Counted from the first letter of the stretch, positions 16,289 to 25,044 are shown. The stretch is 44,488 bases of DNA from Streptomyces sp. ADI95-17 (GCF_003846175.1 NZ_ML123045.1:362029-406516), one strand, 5' to 3'. A program made the numbers and translations. The notes: generated by a model not told the origin, from the letters alone.

Positions 16289-18325
16289 TCAGCCGGTGAA
16301 CCGGGCGGCCAGGCGGCGCGCCCGCTTGCGGCTCTTGGCCGGGAGCCTGCGCACGATGGGACCGCCGACGGCGCGCAGCGCGCGGCGCAGCTTCGCCTTC
16401 CGGCGCCTGCTGGTGATGCCGAGCATGATCCCGGCGTCGATCGGCGGGAGGCTCGCGGGCAGGGTGATCCGGCCGTTCTTGGCGACGGTGACGTCGCAGA
16501 GGTGGAACGGGGGGTTCTTGTCGCCGTCCAGCCGGACCGCGAGCTTCCACGTACCGGCCGGGACGCCCGGCGCGCGGTCGGGCACCGTGAGGTGGGCCCG
16601 GCCGTCGGTGGGCCGCAGGGTGGTGCGGAGCTGGTGCGAGGAGCCGCCAGCCCCGTCCGCCGGGCTCAGGACCAGGGTGGTCGGGGACGTGCCGGTGCCG
16701 TCGGTGGTGAAGAGGTCCAGCCGGAGCTCGGAGCCGCCGGGGGACCGCTGGAGCGGACGCCCTTCGAGGTATTCGGCCAGCTTCTTGGCGCGCCGGGCCA
16801 CATCGAGGGTGATGTTGCCGTGCGGGTCGGTGAAGTACGGGATGACGGCGCGGGCCGGCGAACCCAGCGAGGCGGGCAGGCAGGCCGCGTCGACCTCCGG
16901 GGCGCGGTCGGCGCCGAGCCGGGCCTTGCGGACCAGGCCGAGGCCGCGCAGCGGCACCCACACGTCCCAGAAGCCGCGCGACACCCGGCCGCGGCCCTTG
17001 ACCGCCTCCGAGCCGATCTGGCCGCTGCCGTGCAGGACGACCTCGCAGACGTCGTCGCCGAGCTCCTCGACCCGGGCGGTGAAGCTCGCGGGGCAGGACC
17101 ACTCGACGGCGGTCTCACGGTTGCGCAGCGACAGCTCGGCGGAGAATCCGGCCATGTCGTCGGTGACGTCCAGGAGTTCGCCGTCCGGCAGCAGGCCCTC
17201 GGTGATGTCGGGGTGCAGGAAGTAACGCCCGTCGCGGCGCAGCAGCGTCAGCGGCTTCTGGTCCTCGCCGTGGACCAGGCGGCCGCTGATGGTGAGGTCG
17301 ATCCGGCCGTCCGGCCGCCAGGCGAAGCCCTCAAGGCGGGCCGCCGCCTTGACCGACGCGGCGAACCGGGAGATCCGCACCAGGCCCTGGCGGTCGTTGT
17401 TGCGCAGCAGCGTGGAGCGCAGCCGGAGCACCGGGCCGAGCCCGTCGTGCACCCCGTCGTCCATGAAGTCGGTGGCCAGGCCCTGGACGGCGTCGCACAT
17501 CTCGTCCAGGTACTCGGGGTCGTACTTGAGGACGGCGGGCTCGCTGAGCCGGCCGAGCATCTCGACGCGGTAGAAGCGGCGCAGCAGCATGTCCCGGAAC
17601 TCGCCGGGCTCGGTGTTGTCCACGACGACGTCGAGGACCTCACGGAGGTTGCCGTAGTAGCCGGACGGGATGATCTTCGCCGATCCGGCGTTCTGGCCGT
17701 CGTCCCGGCGGGAGTAGTAGTAGCAGGTGTAGTTGCCGAGGATCGAGACGACCTTGGCGGGGAAGTACGCCTGCATCATGTAGAGCTGGTCCTCGAGCCG
17801 GCGCTTGCCCTCGGGGTAGGCGATGCCGTTCTCGCGGAGGAACTCCGTACGGAACATCTTGTGCGGCGTGAGGCTGTCGTACAGGGGTGCGTCGTGCAGG
17901 GTGCACTTCTCGCGGTTCTTCTTGAACACGCCGTGCGGGACGCCGCGGAAGTTGCTCGCCACCTTGCCGATGACGATGTCCGAGCCGTTGCGGTGGCCCA
18001 TGTCGTACAGCCGCTGCAGGGCGCCGGAGGCGAGGTAGTCGTCCTGGTCGACGAACTGGACGTACTCGCCCTTCGCCTCGTCCACACCGATGTTGCGGGG
18101 CTTTCCGGGCCATCCGGAGTTCGGGATGGTGATCACACGGAAATGCGGGTGTTCCCCGGCCAGCTTCTCAAGCCGCTCACGAGTGTCGTCCGTCGAGCCA
18201 TCGTTGACGAAGAGGACTTCGAATTCCCCTGCCGGGAGGGTCTGTCGCAGCAGCGAGTCGATGCAGGGGTCGATGTACTTGCCCGGGTTGTATACAGGAA
18301 TGACGACACTTACTTTGACTGGCAT
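16289..18325 (-). CDS. Large GT2 glycosyltransferase with TarS-like C-terminal region
   Basis: 678 residues, ATG start. The N-terminal GT-A domain has NDGSTDDT (41-48), NSGWPGKPRNIGV (69-81), DQDD (93-96, metal site) and RRLEDQLYMMQAYF (175-188, probable catalytic Asp). RGVPHGVFKKN and SLTPHKMFRTEFL align by eye with Staphylococcus TarS. Beyond about residue 330 comes a long beta-rich region with two similar modules; IPYFTDPHGNITLDVARRAK resembles a segment of the TarS C-terminal half, which trimerises in that protein. The C-terminus is very basic. No membrane span. Likely a teichoic acid glycosyltransferase, the larger partner of the 10281-11507 enzyme; donor and acceptor unknown. Co-directional with rfbC, which hints at rhamnose, but this is inference. 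Confidence 0.82.
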   Translation of the reverse strand: MPVKVSVVIPVYNPGKYIDPCIDSLLRQTLPAGEFEVLFVNDGSTDDTRERLEKLAGEHPHFRVITIPNSGWPGKPRNIGVDEAKGEYVQFVDQDDYLASGALQRLYDMGHRNGSDIVIGKVASNFRGVPHGVFKKNREKCTLHDAPLYDSLTPHKMFRTEFLRENGIAYPEGKRRLEDQLYMMQAYFPAKVVSILGNYTCYYYSRRDDGQNAGSAKIIPSGYYGNLREVLDVVVDNTEPGEFRDMLLRRFYRVEMLGRLSEPAVLKYDPEYLDEMCDAVQGLATDFMDDGVHDGLGPVLRLRSTLLRNNDRQGLVRISRFAASVKAAARLEGFAWRPDGRIDLTISGRLVHGEDQKPLTLLRRDGRYFLHPDITEGLLPDGELLDVTDDMAGFSAELSLRNRETAVEWSCPASFTARVEELGDDVCEVVLHGSGQIGSEAVKGRGRVSRGFWDVWVPLRGLGLVRKARLGADRAPEVDAACLPASLGSPARAVIPYFTDPHGNITLDVARRAKKLAEYLEGRPLQRSPGGSELRLDLFTTDGTGTSPTTLVLSPADGAGGSSHQLRTTLRPTDGRAHLTVPDRAPGVPAGTWKLAVRLDGDKNPPFHLCDVTVAKNGRITLPASLPPIDAGIMLGITSRRRKAKLRRALRAVGGPIVRRLPAKSRKRARRLAARFTG

Positions 18326-18591
18326 TGCTGCTGTCCCATGTCTGTGAGAAGTCCCTCTGGCCGGCGGCGGATGCGAGGCCTGCTGCTGAAAATGGCATAG
18401 GAAGCCACCCGCCGTTCACCCTATCGGCTGTTAGATGACTCAGATGCCTCAACGGTTGCCTGCGCGGGCCCTACGCGATCCTGCCGACAGTGCGCGGACG
18501 GAAGGGTCCAGAGGGCGGAACACACGGGCGCCGTATTCGCCGCTCGCGTAGATTGCGGGGGCTGGGCGAGGCCGAATCATTGGGGATGCAC
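18326..18591. other. Divergent intergenic region between GT2 and proB
   Basis: 266 bases. TAGATT (18549-18554) could be a -10 for proB but has a poor -35. No convincing promoter for the leftward GT2-rfbC pair was found, although 18420-18450 is the AT-richest part. No inverted repeat stands out. Confidence 0.3.
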
Positions 18592-19719
18592 GTGTCAGGG
18601 GCAAGGCAGGGCGTCACAGAGGCCCGCAGGATCGTGGTCAAGGTCGGTTCCTCCTCCCTCACCACCGCGGCCGGCGGCCTCGACGCGGACCGCGTCGACG
18701 CACTCGTCGACGTACTGGCCAAGGTGCGCAGCGGAGGGGAGCGCGAGATCGTGCTCGTCTCCAGCGGCGCCATCGCGGCCGGGCTCGCCCCGCTCGGACT
18801 GCTGCGCCGGCCCAAGGACCTGGCGAGGCAGCAGGCCGCCGCCAGCGTCGGCCAGGGACTGCTCGTCGCCCGCTACACCGCCTCCTTCGCACGGTACGGC
18901 GTACGCGTCGGCCAGGTGCTGCTGACCAGCGACGACACCAGCCGCCGCGCCCACTACCGCAACGCCTGCCGCACCCTCGACCAGCTCCTGGACATGGGCG
19001 CGCTCCCGGTCGTCAACGAGAACGACACCGTCGCCACCGACGAGATCCGGTTCGGCGACAACGACCGGCTCGCAGCCCTGGTCGCCCACCTCGTCCGCGC
19101 GGATCTGCTGGTCCTGCTCTCCGACGTGGACGGCCTCTACGACGGCGACCCCAGCACCCCGGGCACCTCGCGGGTCGCCGAAGTGACCGGTCCCGAGGAC
19201 CTCGCGGGCGTCACCATCGGCAGTGCCGGGAAGGCGGGCGTCGGCACCGGCGGCATGGTCACCAAGGTCGAGGCGGCCAGGATCGCCACCGCGGCCGGAG
19301 TCCCCGTCGTCCTCACCTCGGCGAGCCGGGCCGCCGACGCCCTGGCCGGCCGTGACACCGGCACGTACTTCCACCGCACCGGACGCCGCTCGGCGGACCG
19401 GCTGCTCTGGCTCGCCCACGCTTCCACCCCGCAGGGTTCGCTGACCCTGGACGACGGGGCCGTGCAGGCGGTCGTCGAACGCCACAGCTCGCTGCTGCCC
19501 GCCGGAATCGCCTCGGTCGAAGGGGATTTCACCGCCGGTGACCCGGTGGAGCTGCGCGATCTCGAAGGCCGGCCGGTGGCCCGCGGACTCGTCAATTTCG
19601 ACGCCAAGGAGATCCCGCAACTGCTCGGCCGCTCCACCCGCGACCTGGCACGGGAACTCGGCCCGGCGTACGAGCGCGAGGTCGTACACAGGGACGATCT
19701 GGTCGTACTGCACGGCTGA
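18592..19719 (+). CDS. proB: Glutamate 5-kinase
   Basis: Phosphorylates glutamate in the first step of proline synthesis. 375 residues: amino-acid kinase domain with IVVKVGSSSLTT near the N-terminus, LVSSGAIAAG, VVNENDTVATDE and LLSDVDGLYDGDP, then a C-terminal PUA domain (about 280-370, including GIASVEGDFTAGDPVELRD). GTG 18592 is preferred because GGGG lies 6 bases upstream; ATG 18586, two codons earlier, is also possible. Feedback inhibition by proline is usual in the family. proA lies about 830 bases downstream, separated by one unknown gene. Confidence 0.95.
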   Translation: MSGARQGVTEARRIVVKVGSSSLTTAAGGLDADRVDALVDVLAKVRSGGEREIVLVSSGAIAAGLAPLGLLRRPKDLARQQAAASVGQGLLVARYTASFARYGVRVGQVLLTSDDTSRRAHYRNACRTLDQLLDMGALPVVNENDTVATDEIRFGDNDRLAALVAHLVRADLLVLLSDVDGLYDGDPSTPGTSRVAEVTGPEDLAGVTIGSAGKAGVGTGGMVTKVEAARIATAAGVPVVLTSASRAADALAGRDTGTYFHRTGRRSADRLLWLAHASTPQGSLTLDDGAVQAVVERHSSLLPAGIASVEGDFTAGDPVELRDLEGRPVARGLVNFDAKEIPQLLGRSTRDLARELGPAYEREVVHRDDLVVLHG

Positions 19720-19862
19720 CAAACCCCTGAAACGACTGAAAGTCCAGCCTCGGGGCAGAGACCTTCACGAAAACCGCCCCATCCCCGGCCGCGGGCTGGT
19801 CAACTTTGTAACGGGGAAACAGCGGGGTACAGCACAGCGAACGCATTCACAGGAGGCCGCCG

Positions 19863-20363
19863 GTGAGACGAGCGCGCCCGGGGGCGCCGCCCCGAGGAAC
19901 GGGTGGCCGGGCCCTGACCAGCGTCGGGGCCGGTACAGGCTTCGACGGGAGCCGGATCAAGGAGCGAGGGGACGACCGGACCGCCGGGTCCGAGCAGACG
20001 GTGGTGAAGGAGGAACGCACCCCGTCGAGGCTGTGGCACATCACGCTCAGCGTCTCGGGAACCGCCACCCCGCTGGCGGAGATCAGACGCGGACTCGAAC
20101 AGCTCGCGCACGACCATCCCTTCCTGCTGACCAGCAGGTACGCCGACGACCACGCGGAGATCCGCTACTGGGAAGAGGCCCGCGATCTGCACGACGCGGC
20201 GGCCGTCGCGCTGCGGCTGTGGGGCGAGCACCGTTCCACGGCCAAGCTTCCGCCCTGGGAGATCGTCGGTCTGGAGGTCATCGACCGGGAGACGTACCAC
20301 CAGCGCATCGCCGAGGGGTACGGGCCGCCTCCGGCCGCCCCGGTGGGGGTGCACCCGTACTGA
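19863..20363 (+). CDS. Conserved actinobacterial protein of unknown function between proB and proA
   Basis: 166 residues. Residues 1 to about 50 are Arg/Gly-rich and probably disordered. The compact C-terminal part starts near SRLWHITLSVSG and continues through LEQLAHDHPFLLTSRYADD, EIRYWEEARDLHDAAA and LPPWEIVGLEVIDRETYH, ending with a Pro-rich tail. This part looks like a small folded alpha/beta domain; as I recall it is strongly conserved in streptomycetes at this position. No enzyme motif was recognised. GTG start supported by AGGAGG 6 bases upstream. Position suggests co-expression with proline genes, but a proline role is not shown. Confidence 0.8.
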   Translation: MRRARPGAPPRGTGGRALTSVGAGTGFDGSRIKERGDDRTAGSEQTVVKEERTPSRLWHITLSVSGTATPLAEIRRGLEQLAHDHPFLLTSRYADDHAEIRYWEEARDLHDAAAVALRLWGEHRSTAKLPPWEIVGLEVIDRETYHQRIAEGYGPPPAAPVGVHPY

Positions 20364-20377
20364 GCCCGGTGGCCTCC

Positions 20378-20412
20378 GTGGCGGCGGCCCCGGGGTGCCG
20401 GGGTGCCGCCAC
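20378..20412 (+). terminator. Possible hairpin after the conserved unknown gene
   Basis: GTGGCGGC (20378-20385) pairs with GCCGCCAC (20405-20412) 15 bases past the stop codon; no U-run. From 20425 to 20500 several copies of a GGGGAGC element follow without coding potential. Confidence 0.35.
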
Positions 20413-20536
20413 CGGTGGGCCGGCGTCGGGGAGCCGCGACCGGGGAGCCGGCGGCGGGGAGCTGTCGGCGGGAAGCTGTCATTGGGGAGCTGTCTCGCAT
20501 CACGGGATACGTGCCGGATGCCCGTAGTGTGCGCAC

Positions 20537-20542
20537 TACCCT
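20537..20542 (+). promoter_or_regulatory. -10 box of a probable leaderless proA transcript
   Basis: TACCCT ends 6 bases before the proA ATG (20549), so transcription would begin at or next to the start codon. No Shine-Dalgarno is present. A short inverted repeat GTAGTG...CACTAC (20524-20539) overlaps it and could be an operator. The -35 is weak. Confidence 0.5.
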
Positions 20543-20548
20543 GCGGGC

Positions 20549-21832
20549 ATGACCACGCTCTCGCCGTACGACAACATGTCCCCGGTCGCCCAGGCCGCCT
20601 ACCGGGCACGTTCCGCCGCCGCCGACATCGCGCCGCTGCCGCGCGCCGCGAAGGACGACGCGCTGCTGGCCATCGCGGACGCGCTCGAAGTGCGGACGGC
20701 CGAGATTGTCACGGCCAACGCCGAGGACGTCGCCCGCGCCCGGGAGGCCGGTACCAGCGAGTCGATCATCGACCGGCTCACCCTCACCCCGGAACGGATC
20801 CGCGCGATCGCCGCCGATGTGCGGGACGTGGCGGCGCTGCCCGACCCGGTGGGCGAGGTCGTCCGCGGCTCGACCCTGCCCAACGGCATCGACCTGCGAC
20901 AGGTCCGGGTGCCGCTCGGCGTGGTCGGGATCATCTACGAGGCCCGGCCCAATGTGACGGTCGACGCCGCGGCCCTCTGCCTGAAGTCCGGCAACGCCGT
21001 GCTGCTGCGCGGCTCGTCCTCCGCGTACTCCTCCAACGTCGCGCTGGTACGGGTGCTGCGCGACGCCGTCGGCGGCTCCGGGCTCCCGGCCGACGCGGTG
21101 CAACTGGTCCCGGGCGAGAACCGTGACTCGGTACGGGAACTGATGCGGGCCCGCGGCCTGGTCGACGTCCTCATCCCGCGCGGCGGCGCCTCGCTGATCC
21201 GCACGGTGGTCGAGGAATCCACCGTGCCGGTCATCGAGACCGGCACCGGCAACTGCCATGTGTACGTGGACGCGCAGACCGACCTCGACATGGCCGTGGA
21301 CATCCTGATCAACTCCAAGGCGCAGCGCCCGAGCGTCTGCAACGCCGCCGAGACGCTCCTGGTCCACAAGGACGTCGCCGCGCGGTTCCTGCCGCGCGCC
21401 CTGGACGCACTGGCCGACGCGGGCGTGACCGTCCACGGCGACGAGCGGGTCCTCGAATACGCCGCGGGGTCCAAGGCCACCGTGGTCGAGGCGACGGCGG
21501 AGGACTGGGAGACGGAGTACCTCTCCTACGACATCGCCGCGGCCGTCGTGGAGTCGCTGGACGCGGCCGTCGCACACATCCGGCTGTGGTCCTCCGGCCA
21601 CACCGAGGCGATCGTGACCACCTCGCAGGCCGCGGCCCGCCGCTTCACCCAGCTGGTGGACTCCACGACGGTGGCCGTCAACGCGTCCACCCGCTTCACC
21701 GACGGCAGTCAGTTCGGTTTCGGCGCCGAGATCGGCATCTCCACGCAGAAGCTGCACGCCAGGGGCCCGATGGGCCTGCCGGAGCTCACCTCGACGAAGT
21801 ACATCGTCACGGGCGACGGCCATGTCCGGTGA
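20549..21832 (+). CDS. proA: Gamma-glutamyl phosphate reductase
   Basis: Reduces glutamyl 5-phosphate to glutamate semialdehyde with NADPH, second step of proline synthesis. 427 residues, full length. Motifs are [39 protein letters not shown] and [12 protein letters not shown] with the catalytic Cys264; the C-terminal end [16 protein letters not shown] is the family signature. ATG 20549 is chosen; ATG 20576 is an alternative. The absence of a ribosome-binding site together with TACCCT just upstream suggests leaderless translation. Confidence 0.96.
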   Translation: MTTLSPYDNMSPVAQAAYRARSAAADIAPLPRAAKDDALLAIADALEVRTAEIVTANAEDVARAREAGTSESIIDRLTLTPERIRAIAADVRDVAALPDPVGEVVRGSTLPNGIDLRQVRVPLGVVGIIYEARPNVTVDAAALCLKSGNAVLLRGSSSAYSSNVALVRVLRDAVGGSGLPADAVQLVPGENRDSVRELMRARGLVDVLIPRGGASLIRTVVEESTVPVIETGTGNCHVYVDAQTDLDMAVDILINSKAQRPSVCNAAETLLVHKDVAARFLPRALDALADAGVTVHGDERVLEYAAGSKATVVEATAEDWETEYLSYDIAAAVVESLDAAVAHIRLWSSGHTEAIVTTSQAAARRFTQLVDSTTVAVNASTRFTDGSQFGFGAEIGISTQKLHARGPMGLPELTSTKYIVTGDGHVR

Positions 21833-21887
21833 CTTTCCAGGGCCGGTGAATGTTGCGGGCTCCCTGCCCAGAACGTCCCGGCGGGGC

Positions 21888-21893
21888 TAGTCT
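21888..21893 (+). promoter_or_regulatory. -10 box of a probable leaderless transcript
   Basis: TAGTCT ends 6 bases before the GTG at 21900. This is the spacing seen for leaderless genes; no -35 stands out. Confidence 0.45.
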
Positions 21894-21899
21894 GGAGCG

Positions 21900-22502
21900 G
21901 TGCCGGACGACGTGGGGGGCAGGCCGTTCCCGGACGGCTGGGAGCCCGACGACGACCGCGGGGGCGCGGACGAGGACTTCGCCTCCGTGGTGTTCGACGA
22001 GGACTTCGTACGGGCCGCCGAGATTCATGAGCCGACCGCCGTGGAGCGGCTGCTGGCGGCCGCCCAGGCGCGCGCCGAGGCCGAGGCCTCCCGGGCGAGG
22101 GCGGGCGGCGGCCCGATGGATGACGAGCTCTACGACGACGGGTACGGCCCCGGCGAGTACAGCCGCGAGGGCGCCTACGACGACCCACTGGACCCCGATG
22201 ACGACGCGTACGGCAGCGGCGGCCCCTACGGGCGCCACGGCGGCGCTCTGCGGCCCTACCGGGGCGCGGCGCGCTGGCACCGGCCGGTGGCCTGGCTGCT
22301 CGCCGTGCTGATGGGCATCGGTATGGTCGCGCTGGCCTTCAGCGCCGTCTACCGCAACACCTCCGGCAGCCGCCAGGACCCAGCCCCGCCGCCCGCCACG
22401 ACCGGCGTGGACAGCGCTCCGGGCTCTGCCCCCGACGCCACCCCACCGGCCCCCACGGGCTATCTGCGTCCCACCGTGTCCGCGATCCCCCGCACGGACT
22501 GA
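21900..22502 (+). CDS. Single-pass membrane protein with VFDEDFVRAA motif
   Basis: 200 residues, function unknown. The acidic N-terminus contains VVFDEDFVRAAEIHE (30-44) followed by a short Ala/Glu helix (to about 65), then an Asp/Gly/Tyr-rich disordered stretch (about 70-120). One transmembrane segment (about 129-151) is flanked by RWHRP on the N side and YRN after it, so the N-terminus should be cytoplasmic. The outer part is a Pro/Ala/Thr-rich tail of about 50 residues with no fold visible. The same motif occurs in the next gene, implying a related pair. GTG start, probably leaderless. Confidence 0.8.
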   Translation: MPDDVGGRPFPDGWEPDDDRGGADEDFASVVFDEDFVRAAEIHEPTAVERLLAAAQARAEAEASRARAGGGPMDDELYDDGYGPGEYSREGAYDDPLDPDDDAYGSGGPYGRHGGALRPYRGAARWHRPVAWLLAVLMGIGMVALAFSAVYRNTSGSRQDPAPPPATTGVDSAPGSAPDATPPAPTGYLRPTVSAIPRTD

Positions 22503-22847
22503 GGCACGCGCCGGCCGGGGAGCCACCGGCCGGGGAGTGCACCGGCCGAGGCACGCGCGGGGTGCGGCACGCGCCGACACGGTGTGCCCGCAGGGCCCCG
22601 GTGGAGCTCCCGGCCGATTCTCCTGTCTCTCCCGTGGTTCGCTCGCGGCTGGGCGTTTATCGCGGTCGCAATCGACCTACCCTGAAGGTGTGACCCCTCT
22701 CGCCGAGGGGGCTTCTCACTCGTCCGTACATGCGCAGTCGTGCGACGTCATACGAACTCATGACGGGCAGGCCCTGTCCGAAGCCATTCGGCCGAAGCAG
22801 AGCGAAGCGTTCCGGCCCCGGTCGGTGACGTGGAGTCGGGAGAAGTC
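22503..22847 (+). other. Repeat-containing intergenic region
   Basis: 345 bases. The first 70 hold overlapping repeats of CACCGGCCGGGGAG and GGCACGCGC. TACCCT at 22678-22683 is a possible -10, and CCCCTC/GAGGGG (about 22694-22711) could form a small hairpin in the leader of the next gene. No convincing gene. Confidence 0.4.
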
Positions 22848-23990
22848 ATGGCAGGCCGCGGAGAACCACCAGAAGGTCCGCCCGAGAGTCCCACGGGCGG
22901 CGGTGAGGACGAGTACAGGTCGCTCGTCTTCGACGAGTCCTTCGTGCGTGCTGCCCGGCTGCAGGAATTCTCCGCCCAGGAGCGCATGGAGGACCACGCC
23001 CCCGCCGTACGCAGCCTGCCGGCCCGACGCCTGCGCACCGGCCCCCGGGCCGCCATCGCCCTGGTCCTCCTGATCGCCCTGGCCTTCGGAATGGCCGTGT
23101 ACATGGGCCTCCGCCACCCCTACGAGGCACCCGTCGGCAGACGGGCCGAACCGCTGAGATCGACCGTCGTGCCCCTGGCACCACAGGGCGCCGTACCGGG
23201 CGGCACCGCTGCCGCCCTCCTCGCCAAGAGCCCCGCCGCCCACTTCGGAACAGGTGCCGAAGGCATCAATCTGCCGGCGGTCAGGCGGACCGACAACTTC
23301 TCCGACAGCCAGGTGGCGACGGCCCTGACCACCGTCAAGGACTATCTGGTGGCCTCCTCGCTCGACTCCGACGTGCTCAACGGCACCGCGGCCCGCCCGG
23401 TGGAGATGCTGCTCGACCCGGATCAGACGGCCCAGTTCGAGCGCAGCATGAACAGGCCGCAGGACGACGGGCAGCACGCCGCCACCGGATGGCTGGTGCG
23501 GTTCGACCCGGCGAAGGTGGCCCTGGCCTCCCCGGACATCCGGGTCCGTGGAACTCTGAGCTACACCGAGGAGGGCTCCGACACACTGGAGGTGGTGTCG
23601 GACCACACCTTCACCTACACGCTCCGCCCGGCCGTCCCAGGGTCCCAACCGAAGGACGGCGCCTCGCTCTTCACCGTACGGCGCGAGCTGCACTTCCGCT
23701 TCGATCGGGAGGACCTGCGGCTGCACCGGCTGGAGCTGCGCAGCAGCTACGTCCAGGCCGGACCGCAGTCGTGCCCGGCCGACACCACTGGTGCGCTGCG
23801 CCCGCTGCTCGCCGGGCAGCACGCCGTCGCCCGCGGCCCCGCGGGCACCGACCCGTACGCGACGGGCCGGCCCACGGCGGCGCTGTGCGGAACCCTGACG
23901 GTCAGCTCCCCGCAGGCCCCGACCCGGTCCCCGGCCCATCAGGATTCCGGGGCTCCTCCGGCCCCGCAGAGTCCGCCGAGCCGTTCGTAG
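22848..23990 (+). CDS. Single-pass membrane protein with VFDESFVRAA motif and large extracytoplasmic domain
   Basis: 380 residues, function unknown. The N-terminal cytoplasmic part carries LVFDESFVRAARLQE (26-40), nearly the same as in the preceding gene, then RRLRTGPR and a transmembrane helix (about 68-87). The outer domain (about 130-330) looks folded: TDNFSDSQVATALTTVKDYLVAS, VEMLLDP, ATGWLVRFDPAKVALASPDI and a beta-rich HTFTYTLRP region. The C-terminus is Pro/Ser-rich. ATG 22848 is preferred because GGGAG lies 5 bases upstream; GTG 22830 is the alternative. The last 89 bases overlap the convergent M48 gene. As I recall, this pair next to an M48 peptidase is conserved in streptomycetes. 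Confidence 0.82.
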   Translation: MAGRGEPPEGPPESPTGGGEDEYRSLVFDESFVRAARLQEFSAQERMEDHAPAVRSLPARRLRTGPRAAIALVLLIALAFGMAVYMGLRHPYEAPVGRRAEPLRSTVVPLAPQGAVPGGTAAALLAKSPAAHFGTGAEGINLPAVRRTDNFSDSQVATALTTVKDYLVASSLDSDVLNGTAARPVEMLLDPDQTAQFERSMNRPQDDGQHAATGWLVRFDPAKVALASPDIRVRGTLSYTEEGSDTLEVVSDHTFTYTLRPAVPGSQPKDGASLFTVRRELHFRFDREDLRLHRLELRSSYVQAGPQSCPADTTGALRPLLAGQHAVARGPAGTDPYATGRPTAALCGTLTVSSPQAPTRSPAHQDSGAPPAPQSPPSRS

Positions 23991-25044
23991 CGCCGCCCTT
24001 GCCCGCCGAGCCGCCCTGGCCGGTGAACTTGTCGCGAAGCTTGCCGCCCAGGTCCCCGGCGCCGCCCGCTATGTCGCCCACCAGCTTCATCAGCGGATCC
24101 TTGCTGGTGCGCACCGTGTCCGCGTAGTGGGCCGCGGACTCCCGGAAGGAGTCGGTCACCGAGGTGTCCTTGTCCTCGTCGCGCCGCGGGTAGTGACCGT
24201 CCATGATCCGCTGGTAGTCACGGGTCTCGGACCACTTCTTCAACTCGGCCGCGCGCACCGTGGTGAACGGGTGCGAGCGGGGCAGCAGGTTGAGGATCTT
24301 GAGCACCGAGTCCCGCAGATCGCCGCCCTTCTCGTACTCGTCGGCCTGGGCGAGGAAGGCGTCCACGTTCATCTCGTGCAGATGGTTGCCGCCCGCGATC
24401 TTCATCAGACCGCGCATCGAGGCCCGCAGATCCTGGCCGACGAGCAGTCCGGCCCGGTCGGCCGACAGCTCGGACTTTCGGAACCACTCGCGCAGTGCCG
24501 TCACGATCGCCATGATCGCGACATTGCCGAGCGGGATCCAGGCGACCTTCAGCGCGATATTGGTGAGGAAGAGAAGAATCGTGCGGTACACCGCGTGGCC
24601 GGAGAGCGCGTGCCCCACCTCGTGGCCGACGACGGCCCGCATCTCCTCCTCGTCGAGCAGCTCCACCAGCCCCGTCGTCACCACGATGATCGGCTCGTCG
24701 AGGCCGATACACATGGCATTGGGCTGCGGGTCCTGGGTGACGTACATCGGCGGGACCTTCTCCAGGTCCAGGATGTAACAGGCATCGCGAAGCATGTCGT
24801 TGAGATGGGCGAACTGCGCGTCGCTCACCCGGACGGAGTCGGAGAGGAAGAGCAGTCGCAGACTGCGCTCGGGCAGCAGGCCGCTCAGCGTCTTGAACAC
24901 GGTGTCGAAACCGCTCAGCTTGCGCAGGGCCACCAGGGCCGAGCGGTCCGCCGGGTGTTCGTAGGCCCGGGACGAGATTCCTGCGAAGCGCCTGCGCTGC
25001 CTGCTCGGCACGTTCTCGTGGCTCTCGTGGCTGTGTTCGGTCAT
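23902..25044 (-). CDS. M48-family zinc metalloprotease
   Basis: 380 residues. Zinc site HEVGH (141-145) within VVGHEVGHALSGH, and the third ligand in KSELSADRAGLL (Glu192). A hydrophobic stretch (about 153-182) follows the zinc site and may insert in or lie on the membrane; no signal peptide, so the catalytic side is probably cytoplasmic, as for HtpX-type quality-control proteases. The C-terminal Gly/Pro/Ser tail (after about 330) is disordered and is read from the DNA that also encodes the end of the convergent gene. ATG 25044 is chosen because AGGGGG lies 7 bases upstream; an earlier in-frame start at 25089 has no site. The target is unknown. Confidence 0.9.
   Translation of the reverse strand: MTEHSHESHENVPSRQRRRFAGISSRAYEHPADRSALVALRKLSGFDTVFKTLSGLLPERSLRLLFLSDSVRVSDAQFAHLNDMLRDACYILDLEKVPPMYVTQDPQPNAMCIGLDEPIIVVTTGLVELLDEEEMRAVVGHEVGHALSGHAVYRTILLFLTNIALKVAWIPLGNVAIMAIVTALREWFRKSELSADRAGLLVGQDLRASMRGLMKIAGGNHLHEMNVDAFLAQADEYEKGGDLRDSVLKILNLLPRSHPFTTVRAAELKKWSETRDYQRIMDGHYPRRDEDKDTSVTDSFRESAAHYADTVRTSKDPLMKLVGDIAGGAGDLGGKLRDKFTGQGGSAGKGGATNGSADSAGPEEPRNPDGPGTGSGPAGS

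Noticed and set aside
15779..18400. Long rightward open frame (873 codons) antisense to the large GT2 and rfbC
   Set aside because: Shadow frame typical of GC-rich DNA; Val/Gly/Arg-rich without motifs, while the opposite strand encodes clear enzymes.
22690..22830. Short upstream ORF starting GTG 22690, after TACCCT
   Set aside because: It runs on out of frame into the next gene without its own stop or conserved features; insufficient support.
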